A program made the position numbers and the translations under genes. From the NCBI RefSeq assembly GCF_050587365.1, contig NZ_JBOBFV010000002.1, positions 124,001 through 188,000 of the forward strand: a DNA stretch of 64,000 bases, read 5' to 3'. Below, one piece after another: positions 8,333 to 16,844 of this stretch (position 1 is its first letter; each line of letters opens with the position of its first letter). The stretch is from Plantibacter auratus. GTDB lineage: Bacteria; Actinomycetota; Actinomycetes; Actinomycetales; Microbacteriaceae. The notes under the pieces were generated by a model that had not been told where the DNA came from, searched no databases, and saw only the letters and a list, made by a program, of their open reading frames with translations.

Positions 8333-8383
8333 GAGCGCCCGTTCCGTCCTCCCCGCGTCATGCAGGGGACGGAACGGGCGCTC
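8333..8383. terminator. bidirectional terminator hairpin after aztD2
   Basis: A perfect 17-bp stem pairs 8333-8349 with 8367-8383 around a 17-nt loop. It sits between the convergent stops of aztD2 (8318) and the FtsX-type permease (8404). There is no U tract, as is common in high-GC actinobacteria. Confidence 0.8.
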
Positions 8384-8403
8384 CCGTCGTGCGGGCCGGG
8401 CGG

Positions 8404-9798
8404 TCAGACGCGCTCGGGCGCTCGGAGCACCCCGGAGACGACTGGACGGGTCGCGCGAAGGGCCGCCCACACGAGCCCGATGCCACCGGCGAAGCACCCG
8501 ACGAGGACGAGGACCGACAGCGGGGCGAGGATGACACTGATGCTGGCCATCGGCAGGACGAGGAGGACGCCCAGTCCGGCCGAGCCCAGCGCGACCACCC
8601 GCAGGGGCAGCATGACCGCGCGACCGCGAGCCCGTTCCATGACGTCCCGCGGCACCCCCAGGCGGTCGAGGCTGACGTACAGGTCTCGCCGGTCGAGGAC
8701 CGCCGACGCCTGGTTCACCCCGACGGAGCACGCGACCATGAGGAACGACGCGACGAGCGTGATGATCACGCCGGTGCGGATGTCGTCGATGAGGATGGCG
8801 CTCTCACGGTCGAGGTCGGAACCTCCGGCGGCGTCCATGAGCGCCACCCCGGTCCCGGCGACGACGGCGACGAAGCTCGTCATCGCCACGCTACTGACCT
8901 GACGCCACGCCGCCTTCGGCGACTCCAGGATCGTGCGGGCAGCGAGGAGCCGCTCCGGTGTCTTGGCACGCTTGGCCGACCCACGGCCGATCACCCCGAC
9001 GACCCAGGGGCCGATCAACCCGAGCACCCCGACGCCGGCGGCGAACCCCACACCCAGGACGGCGATCATGACGGCGACCTCCTGCAACCCCGTCACGACG
9101 GAGAGCATCCCGTAGGCGACGATCACGACGACGACCCCGACGACGATGCGCAGCCAGTGCACGGTCGGCGCCTGCTGCTTCGTGCGGACGCCGAGCGGGC
9201 TCACGTTCACCGCGCGGAGACCGATGGCGGCACTCGCTGCTGCGAGCAGCACGACACCGAGGACCACCGCGGCGATGATCGGGACACCGACCCAGACGCC
9301 CTCGACCCCGATCGGGGAACCGCCGAACGGGATGAGCCCGACGAGCGGCAGCATGCCGAGGTACAGCAGGATCCCGGCGAACGCACCGAGGAGGGCGACC
9401 CCGGCCGACTCGAGGACGGTCATCGCCGTGACCGTGCCGGGTGTCGCGCCGAGGAGTCGGAGGGTGGCGAGTCGGTCGTCGCGGCGCCGGGCGGAGAGCC
9501 GCGCGGCCGCCCCGCCGAGCGAGCCGAGCGGGACGAGCAGCAGGGCCAGCGCCAGCACGCTGAGCACCTGGTAGATGAAGGCCGTCTCACCGGTCCACCG
9601 CCAGAACATCATCGCGCCACCGAGCACGGTGAGCACGAGTGCCGTGGTCACGGCGAACGCGACCGCCGGGAGCACGATCGTCGCAGGGCTCTGCGCGCCC
9701 GGGCGGGCGAGCATCCAGGTGAGACGGACGACGGGACTGCGACCGCTGCCGGCGGGGACCGGGCTCCGGGTCGGTGCGACCCCGACTGCGGCGGTCAC
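8404..9798 (-). CDS. FtsX-like ABC transporter permease
   Basis: A 464-residue membrane protein with about ten hydrophobic stretches and two FtsX-type modules, including LSARRRDDRLATLRLLGATPGTV, the cytoplasmic coupling helix seen in MacB/BceB-like permeases. The open frame continues upstream through the ATPase gene, but GTG 9798 overlaps the ATPase stop (GTGA), which is the natural coupled start. It pairs with the ATPase encoded just upstream. Such systems export peptides or lipids or confer resistance; the substrate cannot be told. Confidence 0.85.
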   Translation of the reverse strand: MTAAVGVAPTRSPVPAGSGRSPVVRLTWMLARPGAQSPATIVLPAVAFAVTTALVLTVLGGAMMFWRWTGETAFIYQVLSVLALALLLVPLGSLGGAAARLSARRRDDRLATLRLLGATPGTVTAMTVLESAGVALLGAFAGILLYLGMLPLVGLIPFGGSPIGVEGVWVGVPIIAAVVLGVVLLAAASAAIGLRAVNVSPLGVRTKQQAPTVHWLRIVVGVVVVIVAYGMLSVVTGLQEVAVMIAVLGVGFAAGVGVLGLIGPWVVGVIGRGSAKRAKTPERLLAARTILESPKAAWRQVSSVAMTSFVAVVAGTGVALMDAAGGSDLDRESAILIDDIRTGVIITLVASFLMVACSVGVNQASAVLDRRDLYVSLDRLGVPRDVMERARGRAVMLPLRVVALGSAGLGVLLVLPMASISVILAPLSVLVLVGCFAGGIGLVWAALRATRPVVSGVLRAPERV

Positions 9799-10721
9799 GG
9801 TCGGGCTCCGTTCGGGACGACGCCGGTCGCCTGACCCGGGTGGGCCTGCGGCGGGTACGGCTGCGCAGCGGGCTGGGCGTACGGCTGCGGCGGGAACGGC
9901 TGCCCGGCGGGCTGCTGCTGGTACGGGGGCTGCTGCTGGTACAGGAGCTGCTGCGGCGGGTACGGCTGCTGCACCTGCTGCGGCACGGGTGCCTGCCCGG
10001 TCGCGAACTGCTGCGGCGGGGTCGGCGCGCCGACCCCGCCCGCCTGCCCGACGATCCGACCGTCGGCCAGGCGGATGGTCCGGGAGCACCGCGCGGCGAC
10101 CGTCTCGTCGTGCGTCACGAGGACGAGCGTGCGTCCCTGCCCGGTCGTCGCGTGGAGCAGGGCTCCCATGACGTCGGCCGAGGTCCGGGAGTCGAGCGCG
10201 CCGGTCGGCTCGTCGGCGAAGACGATGGGGGCACCGGTCACCTGGGCGCGGGCGATCGCGACGCGCTGCGCCTGACCACCGCTCAGTTCGCCGATCCGAC
10301 GGGTCTCCATGCCGGCCAGTCCGAGGGCGGCGAGCCACGCCGCCGCGCTCGTCTCAGCGGCGATGCGCGGTGTCCCGCCGAGCATCAGCGCGATCGCGAC
10401 GTTCTCGACGGCGGTCAGCTCGGGGATGAGCAGGCCCTGCTGGAAGACGAAGCCGAAGGACTCGCGCCGCAGCTGCGAGCGGTGCCGTTCGTCGAGCTGG
10501 TCGACGCGGACGACGCCCGTCGGAGTGTTGAAGGCGATCGAGCCGGTGTCGGGGGTGACGATCCCGGCGAGCGCATGCATGAGCGTGGTCTTGCCGGAGC
10601 CGGAGGCACCCATGATGGCGACCGACTCACCGGGGAGGATGTCGAGGTCGACGCCGGCGAGGGCGACGGTCGGCCCGTACTGTTTCGTGAGTCCGCGAGC
10701 GGAGAGGATCGAAGTGTTCAT
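9795..10721 (-). CDS. ABC transporter ATP-binding protein with Pro/Gln-rich C-terminal tail
   Basis: A 308-residue protein. Residues 1-230 are a MacB/LolD-type ATPase: Walker A GASGSGKTT at 38-46, Q-loop VFQQGLL, signature LSGGQAQRV at 147-155, Walker B VFADEP, H-loop VTHDE. Residues 231-308 are a low-complexity tail in which more than half the residues are Pro or Gln, with PPQ, YPPQ and QQQP runs. Such tails are rare on this family and may tether the ATPase to another protein. It overlaps the permease start by 4 nt. Confidence 0.88.
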   Translation of the reverse strand: MNTSILSARGLTKQYGPTVALAGVDLDILPGESVAIMGASGSGKTTLMHALAGIVTPDTGSIAFNTPTGVVRVDQLDERHRSQLRRESFGFVFQQGLLIPELTAVENVAIALMLGGTPRIAAETSAAAWLAALGLAGMETRRIGELSGGQAQRVAIARAQVTGAPIVFADEPTGALDSRTSADVMGALLHATTGQGRTLVLVTHDETVAARCSRTIRLADGRIVGQAGGVGAPTPPQQFATGQAPVPQQVQQPYPPQQLLYQQQPPYQQQPAGQPFPPQPYAQPAAQPYPPQAHPGQATGVVPNGARP

Positions 10722-10823
10722 GCTCCCATCGTCGGCGGCAGGTGTCGCCCTTCGCGTCGGCCGGGCGATGCAAGCTCAGCCATGCGGGTCATCCGCGAGG
10801 TGGACCCGGCGTGGACCTCGCGG

Positions 10824-11138
10824 TCAGTTGCCGCGGCGGCGGTACTGGGCGAAGACCGCCGCGTCGGCTGCCCAGCCCGCGCCGAGGAACCGGAGGCCTG
10901 TTCCGGCGTCGGTCCCGTCGGTTCCGGCCGCGGGCGCTTGCGTCGGCTCGACCGAGGCGGTGAGGTCGACCCCGACAGCGCCGGCGGCGACGTGTGCCGT
11001 AGCGCTGACGCGCTCGGCGACCACTCCTTGCTCCGCGGCCTCGTCGCGCCGACTCGGCATCGGCTCCGTCAGCGGGACCGCCCGCAGCGGTGCGGTGACC
11101 CGGGTGTGGACGGCGTGCGAACGGGTGATCGATGACAT
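10824..11138 (-). CDS. hypothetical protein, 104 aa
   Basis: I do not recognise this protein. The frame shows strong G/C third-position bias and ends in WAADAAVFAQYRRRGN. The open frame extends upstream to 11267, but ATG 11138 follows GGGAAC closely and the longer part looks non-coding. The middle is Ala/Thr/Val-rich and probably disordered, with no membrane segment or signal peptide. It is divergent from the AI-2E-family transporter and may be a single-gene unit. Confidence 0.5.
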   Translation of the reverse strand: MSSITRSHAVHTRVTAPLRAVPLTEPMPSRRDEAAEQGVVAERVSATAHVAAGAVGVDLTASVEPTQAPAAGTDGTDAGTGLRFLGAGWAADAAVFAQYRRRGN

Positions 11139-11265
11139 GTTCCCATCGTCCTGAACCCGAGCACCCGGCACATCCCGCAGTCGGGTGATCCTGCAGGGCC
11201 CGGTCTCATCCTCCGGTACCACGACAGCTGTCGGGCAAACGGGCGGTGGGCAATACGCTTGCGGC

Positions 11266-12420
11266 ATGACGAGTGCACCCCATCGCCACCAGCCGCTGCG
11301 TCCGGCGGCACGTCAGCAGCGGGTCCGGTTCCGTGCCCATCGCCCGGCCGAGGTGACGACCACCGTCAGGACCACCCTCCAGCGCCCCTTCGCGATCGGC
11401 TTCGTCGGAGCACTCGGTGCCCTCGCGGCCATCCTGCTCGTCCTCACCCTCGGCTCACTGTCGACCATCCTCGTCTCCATCGCGGTCGGCCTCTTCATCG
11501 CGCTCGGCCTCGACCCGGTCGTCGTGCGGCTCGAGGCACGCGGCATCAAGCGCCCGTTCGCGATCGCGATCGTCTTCGCCGTCTTCGCCGTCCTGCTCGC
11601 GCTCCTCCTGGCCCTCGTCATCCCCGTCGTCACCCGGCAGGCCGTCGAGCTCGTGAGCAACGCCCCGACCTTCCTGACCGGCATCCAGGACCAGGAGTGG
11701 TTCCGGTCCTTGAGCGACTACCTCGGTCCGGGCGTCGACCTCCAGGGCGCGCTCGACTGGCTCTACGGGGTGGCCGCCGACCCGAAGACGTGGGTCGTCC
11801 TGGCCGGCGGCGCCCTCAACCTCGGCGTCGGCATCGCGAACGGCTTCTTCGGCGGCTTCATCGCCCTCGTCCTCGCGCTCTACTTCCTCGCGTCCATGCA
11901 GGCGATGAAGAACGCCTTCTACTCCTTGGTGCCCCGTCGCTCCCGGCCGCGCGTCGTGTCGATCACCGACCAGATCACCGCCTCGATCGGCGGATACGTG
12001 AGCGGCATGGTGGTGCTGGCCGGGATCAACGCCGTCCTCGGGCTCATCATGATGCTCATCGTCGGGGTGCCGTACGCCGGGATCCTCGCCGTCGTCATCT
12101 TCTTCGTGACGCTCATCCCGCTCGTCGGCTCGATCATCGCGACCGTCGTCGTCGCGACCGTCGGGCTATTCGACTCACCGACGACGGCACTCATCGTCAT
12201 CGTCTACTACCTGATCTACATGCAGATCGAGTCGTACGTGCTGACGCCGCGGGTCATGAACAAGGCGGTCGCGGTGCCCGGCGCCCTCGTCGTCATCGGC
12301 GCGATGGTGGGTGGTTCGCTCATCGGGTTGCTCGGCGCCCTCGTCTCCATCCCGGTGACGGCGTCGATCCTGCTGATCATCAAACAGGTCGTCGTGCCAC
12401 GGCAGAACGCGAAGGCGTAG
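11266..12420 (+). CDS. AI-2E-family transporter (PerM-like membrane protein)
   Basis: A 384-residue polytopic protein with about eight hydrophobic segments. It matches the family: ILVSIAVGLFIALGLDPVVVRLEARGIKR near the N-terminus, PYAGILAVVIFFVTLIPLVGSIIA in the conserved C-terminal region, then VLTPRVMNKAV. The family includes the autoinducer-2 exporter TqsA and sodium/proton antiporters, so the substrate is open. ATG 11266 is preceded by TACGCT at seven bases, a leaderless layout. The stop TAG directly abuts a dispersed repeat. Confidence 0.88.
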   Translation: MTSAPHRHQPLRPAARQQRVRFRAHRPAEVTTTVRTTLQRPFAIGFVGALGALAAILLVLTLGSLSTILVSIAVGLFIALGLDPVVVRLEARGIKRPFAIAIVFAVFAVLLALLLALVIPVVTRQAVELVSNAPTFLTGIQDQEWFRSLSDYLGPGVDLQGALDWLYGVAADPKTWVVLAGGALNLGVGIANGFFGGFIALVLALYFLASMQAMKNAFYSLVPRRSRPRVVSITDQITASIGGYVSGMVVLAGINAVLGLIMMLIVGVPYAGILAVVIFFVTLIPLVGSIIATVVVATVGLFDSPTTALIVIVYYLIYMQIESYVLTPRVMNKAVAVPGALVVIGAMVGGSLIGLLGALVSIPVTASILLIIKQVVVPRQNAKA

Positions 12421-12442
12421 CCCTTCGACAAGCTCAGGGACC
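12420..12442 (-). repeat. dispersed 23-bp repeat, copy 1
   Basis: Minus-orientation copy of the element with core CCCTGAGCTTGTCGAAGGG. It begins at the last base of the AI-2E transporter stop codon and leads straight into a tandem array. Confidence 0.85.
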
Positions 12443-12498
12443 GGTGGTGGGCTCAGGGGACCGGTGGTGGGCTCAGGGGACCGGTGGTGGGCTCGGGG
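12439..12498. repeat. tandem array, three 20-bp units
   Basis: Units at 12439-12458, 12459-12478 and 12479-12498 share the sequence GACCGGTGGTGGGCTCAGGG (third unit one base different), with a partial fourth to about 12511. The array starts from the end of dispersed-repeat copy 1 and fills the gap between two convergent genes. Confidence 0.85.
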
Positions 12499-12506
12499 AC
12501 CGGTGC

Positions 12507-13604
12507 TCAGGCCGCCTGCACCGGGACGGGACGACCGGCGAAGCGGACGCGGACGGACTCCCCCGCCTCCAGTCGTTCCGTCGCACCGTGCTGCACCGCG
12601 ACCAGCGTGCCGTCCGGCAGCTCGACGGTCGTGCGACGCACCGGCCCGAGGAAGCTCGACGTGAGCACGACCGCAGCGGACCCGACCGCGGGCTCCGTCG
12701 CGTCGGTGAACACGACGTCCTCCGGCCGCACGAGCGCGACGACGGCCCCGTCCCCCCGCTGCTCGCCGATCACCGGCAGCACCTGCCCGAGCACCTCGAC
12801 GCCACCGGGCACGAGCACACCAGCGATCCGGTTGCTCAGGCCGATGAACTCCGCGACGAACGGCGACGACGGCCACGAGTAGAGCTCCTCCGGCGTCCCG
12901 ATCTGCTCGATGACACCGGCGCGCATGACGGCGACCCGGTCGGCGACGGCGAGCGCCTCCTCCTGGTCGTGCGTGACGAAGAGGGTCGTGATCTGCAGCT
13001 CCGACTGGATCCGACGGATCTCGTCGCGCAGCTGGACGCGCACCTTGGCGTCGAGGGCGCTGAGCGGCTCGTCGAGGAGTAGGACCCGAGGCCGCGTGAC
13101 CAACGCCCGGGCGAGGGCGACGCGCTGCTGCTGCCCGCCCGAGAGCTGGTGGGCGTAGCGGGCGGCGAGGTGGCCGAGGCCGACGAGGTCGAGGCTCTCG
13201 GCGGCACGCGTCCGTCGCTCGGCCGCGGGCACCTTCCGCATGCGCAGGCCGAACTCGACGTTCTCGAGCACCGTGAGGTGTGGGAACAGCGAGTAGGACT
13301 GGAACACCATGCCGAGGTCGCGCCGGTTGGTGGGCACGGACACGACGTCGACGCCGTCGATGAGCACGCTCCCCGAGGTGATGTCCTCGAGTCCCGCCAG
13401 GCTGCGGAGCGCGGTCGTCTTCCCGCACCCCGACGGCCCCAGCAGCGCGACGAACTCGCCGGGCGCGAGGTCGAGGCTCACGCCGTCGAGGGCGCGGGCA
13501 CCCGAGCCGTAGTCCTTCACGACGCGATCGAACCGCACCGCTGCGCCGGCCGGGCGTCCGTCGCCGGGCGTCGCTGCGGGTGCCGACTGGTCGATGGTGG
13601 TCAT
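12507..13604 (-). CDS. PotA/FbpC-type ABC importer ATP-binding protein
   Basis: A 365-residue ATPase of a type I importer. Walker A GPSGCGKTT is at 56-64, Q-loop VFQSYSLFP, signature LSGGQQQRV at 154-162, Walker B LLLDEP, switch VTHDQEEAL. A C-terminal TOBE-like regulatory domain spans about 280-360 (ALVRPEDVVF, SSFLGPVRRTTVEL). It is the last gene of a four-gene minus-strand operon and overlaps the upstream permease stop by 4 nt. Length and TOBE domain fit polyamine, iron or phosphonate importers rather than the shorter ThiQ. Confidence 0.9.
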   Translation of the reverse strand: MTTIDQSAPAATPGDGRPAGAAVRFDRVVKDYGSGARALDGVSLDLAPGEFVALLGPSGCGKTTALRSLAGLEDITSGSVLIDGVDVVSVPTNRRDLGMVFQSYSLFPHLTVLENVEFGLRMRKVPAAERRTRAAESLDLVGLGHLAARYAHQLSGGQQQRVALARALVTRPRVLLLDEPLSALDAKVRVQLRDEIRRIQSELQITTLFVTHDQEEALAVADRVAVMRAGVIEQIGTPEELYSWPSSPFVAEFIGLSNRIAGVLVPGGVEVLGQVLPVIGEQRGDGAVVALVRPEDVVFTDATEPAVGSAAVVLTSSFLGPVRRTTVELPDGTLVAVQHGATERLEAGESVRVRFAGRPVPVQAA

Positions 13605-14413
13605 GGTGTCTCCCTGATGCGTCGGATCGATCCGACGCGGCCGATGATGAACAGCAGGACGAAGGCGAAGGCGAGCGCCAGCAGGGCGAAGGCCACCGCG
13701 ACGAAGGGGTCGCTCTTCGACACCTGGACGAGCGAGGTCTGCAGCGTGTTGCGTCCGAGGAGCGACGCGATCGTGTACTCACCGAGGACGACGGCCACCG
13801 AGATGACCGACGCCGTCAGCACGCCACGACGCAGGTTGGGCAGCAGGACGCGGACGAGGACGGTCCCCCAGCCGGCGCCGAGCGTGCGCGCGGCCTCGGC
13901 GAGGGTGCCGACGTCGACCGACTGCAGGTTCGCGGCGATCGCCCGGTAGGCGTACGGCAGCACCGTGATCCCGTAGGCGAACGCGAGCGTCCACGGCGCA
14001 CTGCCGAGGAGCCTGGCCACGACGGAGTAGACCGGTGCGAGTCCGACGACGAGCACGATGGCCGGGACGGTGATCGGGATGATGCAGACGAACTCGAGGA
14101 CGCGCTGCAGCTTCGGGAAGCGGAGCTTGACGAGGATCATCGTCGGCAGCAGGAGCACCACGACGATCAGGACCGTCACCGCGGCGAGCACGACGGAGTT
14201 GCCGATGCCTTGGAAGAGCACCCGGTACTTCCGCGAGTTCTCCGGGTCGAGGATCGCGGCCCAGTGGCCGAGGTCGTGGCCGCCGTCGATCCCGGCGCGC
14301 AGGGTGAACTCGACCATCGACAGGATCGGGACGGCGAACACCACCGCGACGACGACGAGGATGATGCGGCTCGTGAGCTTCGACGGCGTGGCCGAGTCGC
14401 GGACGGCGCTCAT
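13601..14413 (-). CDS. PotC-like ABC importer permease
   Basis: A 270-residue inner-membrane protein with six hydrophobic helices and the EAA-type loop EAARTLGAGWGTVLVRVLLPNL that docks on the ATPase. ATG 14413 overlaps the preceding stop as ATGA; an in-frame GTG nine bases upstream is possible. It forms the translocation pore with the permease encoded at 14410-15378. Confidence 0.88.
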   Translation of the reverse strand: MSAVRDSATPSKLTSRIILVVVAVVFAVPILSMVEFTLRAGIDGGHDLGHWAAILDPENSRKYRVLFQGIGNSVVLAAVTVLIVVVLLLPTMILVKLRFPKLQRVLEFVCIIPITVPAIVLVVGLAPVYSVVARLLGSAPWTLAFAYGITVLPYAYRAIAANLQSVDVGTLAEAARTLGAGWGTVLVRVLLPNLRRGVLTASVISVAVVLGEYTIASLLGRNTLQTSLVQVSKSDPFVAVAFALLALAFAFVLLFIIGRVGSIRRIRETP

Positions 14414-15378
14414 CGCTGCCACCGTTCCGTCCGCGCCTGCAGGGCGGCGTAGGCCGTCATCATGACGACCATCACGACGATCATGCCGATCGCGAGCGAA
14501 CCGGCGAGGTTCTCGCGGCCGAGGACGGTCTCGCTGATGAGCGCACCGCGGATCTGCAGCGGCACGATCTGCGCACCCTGGCTGATGAGCGCGGCGGCGG
14601 TCGCATAGCTCGAGAACGCGTTCGCGAACAGCAGCAGGAGCGACCCGAGGAAGGAGGGTGCGAGGATCGGCATCGCGATGCGGGTCCAGTAGGTGAAGCG
14701 CGTGCCGCCGAGGGTCGCGTTCGCCTCGGACCAGGTGCGCTTCAACCCCTCCATCGCGGGCATGAAGGTGATGACCATGAGCGGCACCTGGAAGTACAGG
14801 TACGGCAGGAGGAGGCCCGGGACCTGGTAGAGCCAGACGCCGTCGGCGAAGAGGTCGACCCCGAGGCGGTCCTTGAGGAACACGGTCACGAGCCCCTGGA
14901 TGCCGATGGTCGCGATGAAGGCGAAGGCGAGCATGACGCCGCCGAACTGGGCGAGGACACTCGAGGCCGCATCGACGAAGGTGCGGATGAGCCCGTCGGG
15001 TCGGACCGCGAGGAGCGCGTAGCAGACGAGGGCTCCGATGACGGCTCCGGCGACCGCGGTGACGGCGGAGACCCAGAAGGAGCTGGCGAACGCCCCGAGG
15101 ACCGCCGGCTCGGCGAGCGCCGTGAGGTTGTCGAGCGTGAACGCGCCGTCGCCGTCGAAGAAGCCGGTGGCGAGGGCGAGGAACGTCGGGGCCGCGAGGA
15201 AGAGCAGGGTGTACAGGGCGAACGGCGTCAGGCCGAGGAGCGCCCAGCGCGGACGGCGGCGGGGGCGCTCCTCGGCGGGGGCGGCCGAGGCGTCCGATGC
15301 GTCGGTCGGCGGGAGCGAGACGGCGGGGCCGGCGTGTGCCGACCCCGCCTCACTCCGCCGGGTGGCGGAGGCACTCAT
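14410..15378 (-). CDS. PotB-like ABC importer permease
   Basis: A 322-residue protein. A hydrophilic Ala/Ser/Pro-rich N-terminal stretch of about 45 residues ends in RPRRRPRW and precedes six transmembrane segments. The coupling loop is SEANATLGGTRFTYWTRIAMPIL. The start is ATG 15378, which overlaps the substrate-binding-protein stop (ATGA); a GTG 21 nt upstream is an alternative. It acts with the PotC-like partner. Confidence 0.87.
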   Translation of the reverse strand: MSASATRRSEAGSAHAGPAVSLPPTDASDASAAPAEERPRRRPRWALLGLTPFALYTLLFLAAPTFLALATGFFDGDGAFTLDNLTALAEPAVLGAFASSFWVSAVTAVAGAVIGALVCYALLAVRPDGLIRTFVDAASSVLAQFGGVMLAFAFIATIGIQGLVTVFLKDRLGVDLFADGVWLYQVPGLLLPYLYFQVPLMVITFMPAMEGLKRTWSEANATLGGTRFTYWTRIAMPILAPSFLGSLLLLFANAFSSYATAAALISQGAQIVPLQIRGALISETVLGRENLAGSLAIGMIVVMVVMMTAYAALQARTERWQR

Positions 15379-16502
15379 CAGGAGATCGCTGCCGCCCACT
15401 TCTCGGCGAGCAGCGAGGTGGCCTGCTCGGTCTGCTCGGGGGTGAACTGCACGAGGTCGGCGGGCATCTCGCCCACGGCGTCGAGGGCCTTCTGGTCGAC
15501 GGTGTCGGCCTCGACCATCGCGGCGAGGGTCGACGGGTACGCGCCGGCGGCGAGGTACAGGTTCTGCGCCTCGGGGCTGAAGATGAACTCCTGCCAGAGT
15601 CGCGCGGCCGCGGGGTGCGGGGCGTCCACGTTGATGGCCTGGTTGTAGTAGCTGCCGACGGCCGAACCCGGGAGGACGGTGGTCTTCCAGTTGCGCTGGC
15701 CCTCATTCTCGGTCGCCGCGGCGAGGTTGTTGTAGCTCCAGTCGATCACGACGGGGGTCTCACCCGAGGCGATGGTCGCGGGGGTCGGGTCGAGGGGCAG
15801 GAAGTTGCCCGCCTGGTTGAGCTTCTGGAAGAAGTCGACACCGGGCTGGATGTCGTCGGCCGAACCACCGGACTGCAGCGCGGCGAGGTAGACGCCGGCT
15901 GCGGCTGCGCCGGCCTGGGTCGGGTCGCCGTTCAGCGCGACCTTGCCCGCGAACTCGGAGCCGAGGAGGTCGTCGAGCGACTTCGGCGCCGGGACGGCGT
16001 CCGCGTCGTAGCCGATGGAGACGAGGCCGGTGTAGTCGTAGACCCACAGGCCGGTCTTCTCCTTCGAGCCCTCCGGGATGTCGTCCCAGTTGGCGACCTG
16101 GTACGGCGCGAACTGGTCGAGGTTGTCGAGGGCGACGGCGGAGCCGAGGTCGAAGACGTCGGGAGCGGTGTCCTGGCCCTTCTGGTTCTTCGCGGCCGTG
16201 ATCTCCTCGGCGCTCGAGACGTCGGGGTCGGCCGAGTTGACCGTGATGTCGTACTTGTCCTCGAACGCGGAGATGATCTTCCCGTAGTTCGCCCAGGTGT
16301 CGGGGAGGGCGATGACGTTCAGCTGGCCCTCGGCTTTCGCCGCCTCGACGAGCGCGTCCATCCCGCCGAAGTCCTCGGCGGAGGTCGCCTGCTTGGCGTC
16401 GACGTCGGAGCCGGCTCCGGTGTCCGCTCCGGCGGAGCATGCGGTGAGCGCGGTCGCTGCGAGCGCGACGATGGCGAGGGCGGTCATACGCCTGGTGTTC
16501 AC
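15378..16502 (-). CDS. ABC importer substrate-binding lipoprotein (PotD/family 1 type)
   Basis: A 374-residue receptor. The signal peptide ends in lipobox LTAC (Cys22), followed by a short Gly/Asp linker. The body has typical family features: GLWVYDYTGLVSIGYDADAV, KVALNGDPTQAGAAAAGVYL and a C-terminal PAAARLWQEFIFSPEAQNLYLAAGAYPS. The start is GTG 16502, placed 4 nt after GGAGG. It is the first gene of the operon SBP-PotB-PotC-ATPase. The ligand is not determinable; polyamine, 2-aminoethylphosphonate and iron receptors share this fold. No riboswitch-like structure is evident upstream. Confidence 0.87.
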   Translation of the reverse strand: MNTRRMTALAIVALAATALTACSAGADTGAGSDVDAKQATSAEDFGGMDALVEAAKAEGQLNVIALPDTWANYGKIISAFEDKYDITVNSADPDVSSAEEITAAKNQKGQDTAPDVFDLGSAVALDNLDQFAPYQVANWDDIPEGSKEKTGLWVYDYTGLVSIGYDADAVPAPKSLDDLLGSEFAGKVALNGDPTQAGAAAAGVYLAALQSGGSADDIQPGVDFFQKLNQAGNFLPLDPTPATIASGETPVVIDWSYNNLAAATENEGQRNWKTTVLPGSAVGSYYNQAINVDAPHPAAARLWQEFIFSPEAQNLYLAAGAYPSTLAAMVEADTVDQKALDAVGEMPADLVQFTPEQTEQATSLLAEKWAAAIS

Positions 16503-16661
16503 GGTTCCTCCAGTGACGTCGGCGGCCGCCCGTGCTGTCGGGCCGTCGGATACCGCGTCCGTCGTCTGGAGGACAAGCTAGGGTCGCGACGTAGCGCGAT
16601 CGGGGCCTGCCGGTGTCGCGCAGGTGAACAGTGCCCTTCGCCATCGCCCAGGCCCACCTCC

Positions 16662-16726
16662 GGTCCCTGAGCCTGTCGAAGGGCAGGGGTGACGCCGGGG
16701 ACCGCCCTTCGACAAGCTCAGGGACC
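16662..16726. repeat. inverted pair of dispersed repeat (copies 2 and 3)
   Basis: Copy 2 (16662-16684, plus) and copy 3 (16704-16726, minus) are reverse complements over 23 bases with one mismatch. They are separated by 19 bases and would form a long hairpin, possibly ending transcription from the upstream acetyltransferase gene. Confidence 0.85.
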
Positions 16727-16836
16727 GGGCGGGGGTCTGAGGGACCGGGCGGGGTCTGAGGGACCGGGCGGGGGTCTGAGGGACCGGGCGGGGTCTGAGG
16801 GACCGGGCGGGGTCTGAGGGACCGGGCGGGGGCTCG
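16721..16836. repeat. tandem array, six 19-20-bp units
   Basis: Units start at 16721, 16741, 16760, 16780, 16799 and 16818. Each reads GGGACCGGGCGGGGTCTGA or the same with one extra G; the last unit ends differently. The array grows out of the end of dispersed-repeat copy 3, as at 12439. Confidence 0.88.
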
Positions 16837-16844
16837 CGGCCGCG

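Larger units (their letters stand above)
16503..16844. other. 342-bp non-coding spacer dominated by repeats
   Basis: The part nearest the binding-protein gene (16503-16660) should carry the operon promoter; I see no clear operator or riboswitch. The rest holds an inverted pair of the dispersed 23-bp repeat and a six-unit tandem array. No gene is supported here. Confidence 0.7.

Noticed and set aside
12421..12511. Possible CRISPR-like array at 12.4 kb
   Set aside because: The units are directly adjacent 20-bp tandem copies with no spacers and no cas genes nearby.
12507..16502. Thiamine (ThiBPQ) transporter
   Set aside because: The ATPase is 365 residues with a TOBE-like domain, longer than ThiQ, and I see no TPP riboswitch upstream. 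A PotABCD/Fbp-type importer fits better, with ligand left open.
16721..16836. Possible CRISPR-like array at 16.7 kb
   Set aside because: The six units are contiguous, with no variable spacers; it is a simple tandem repeat.
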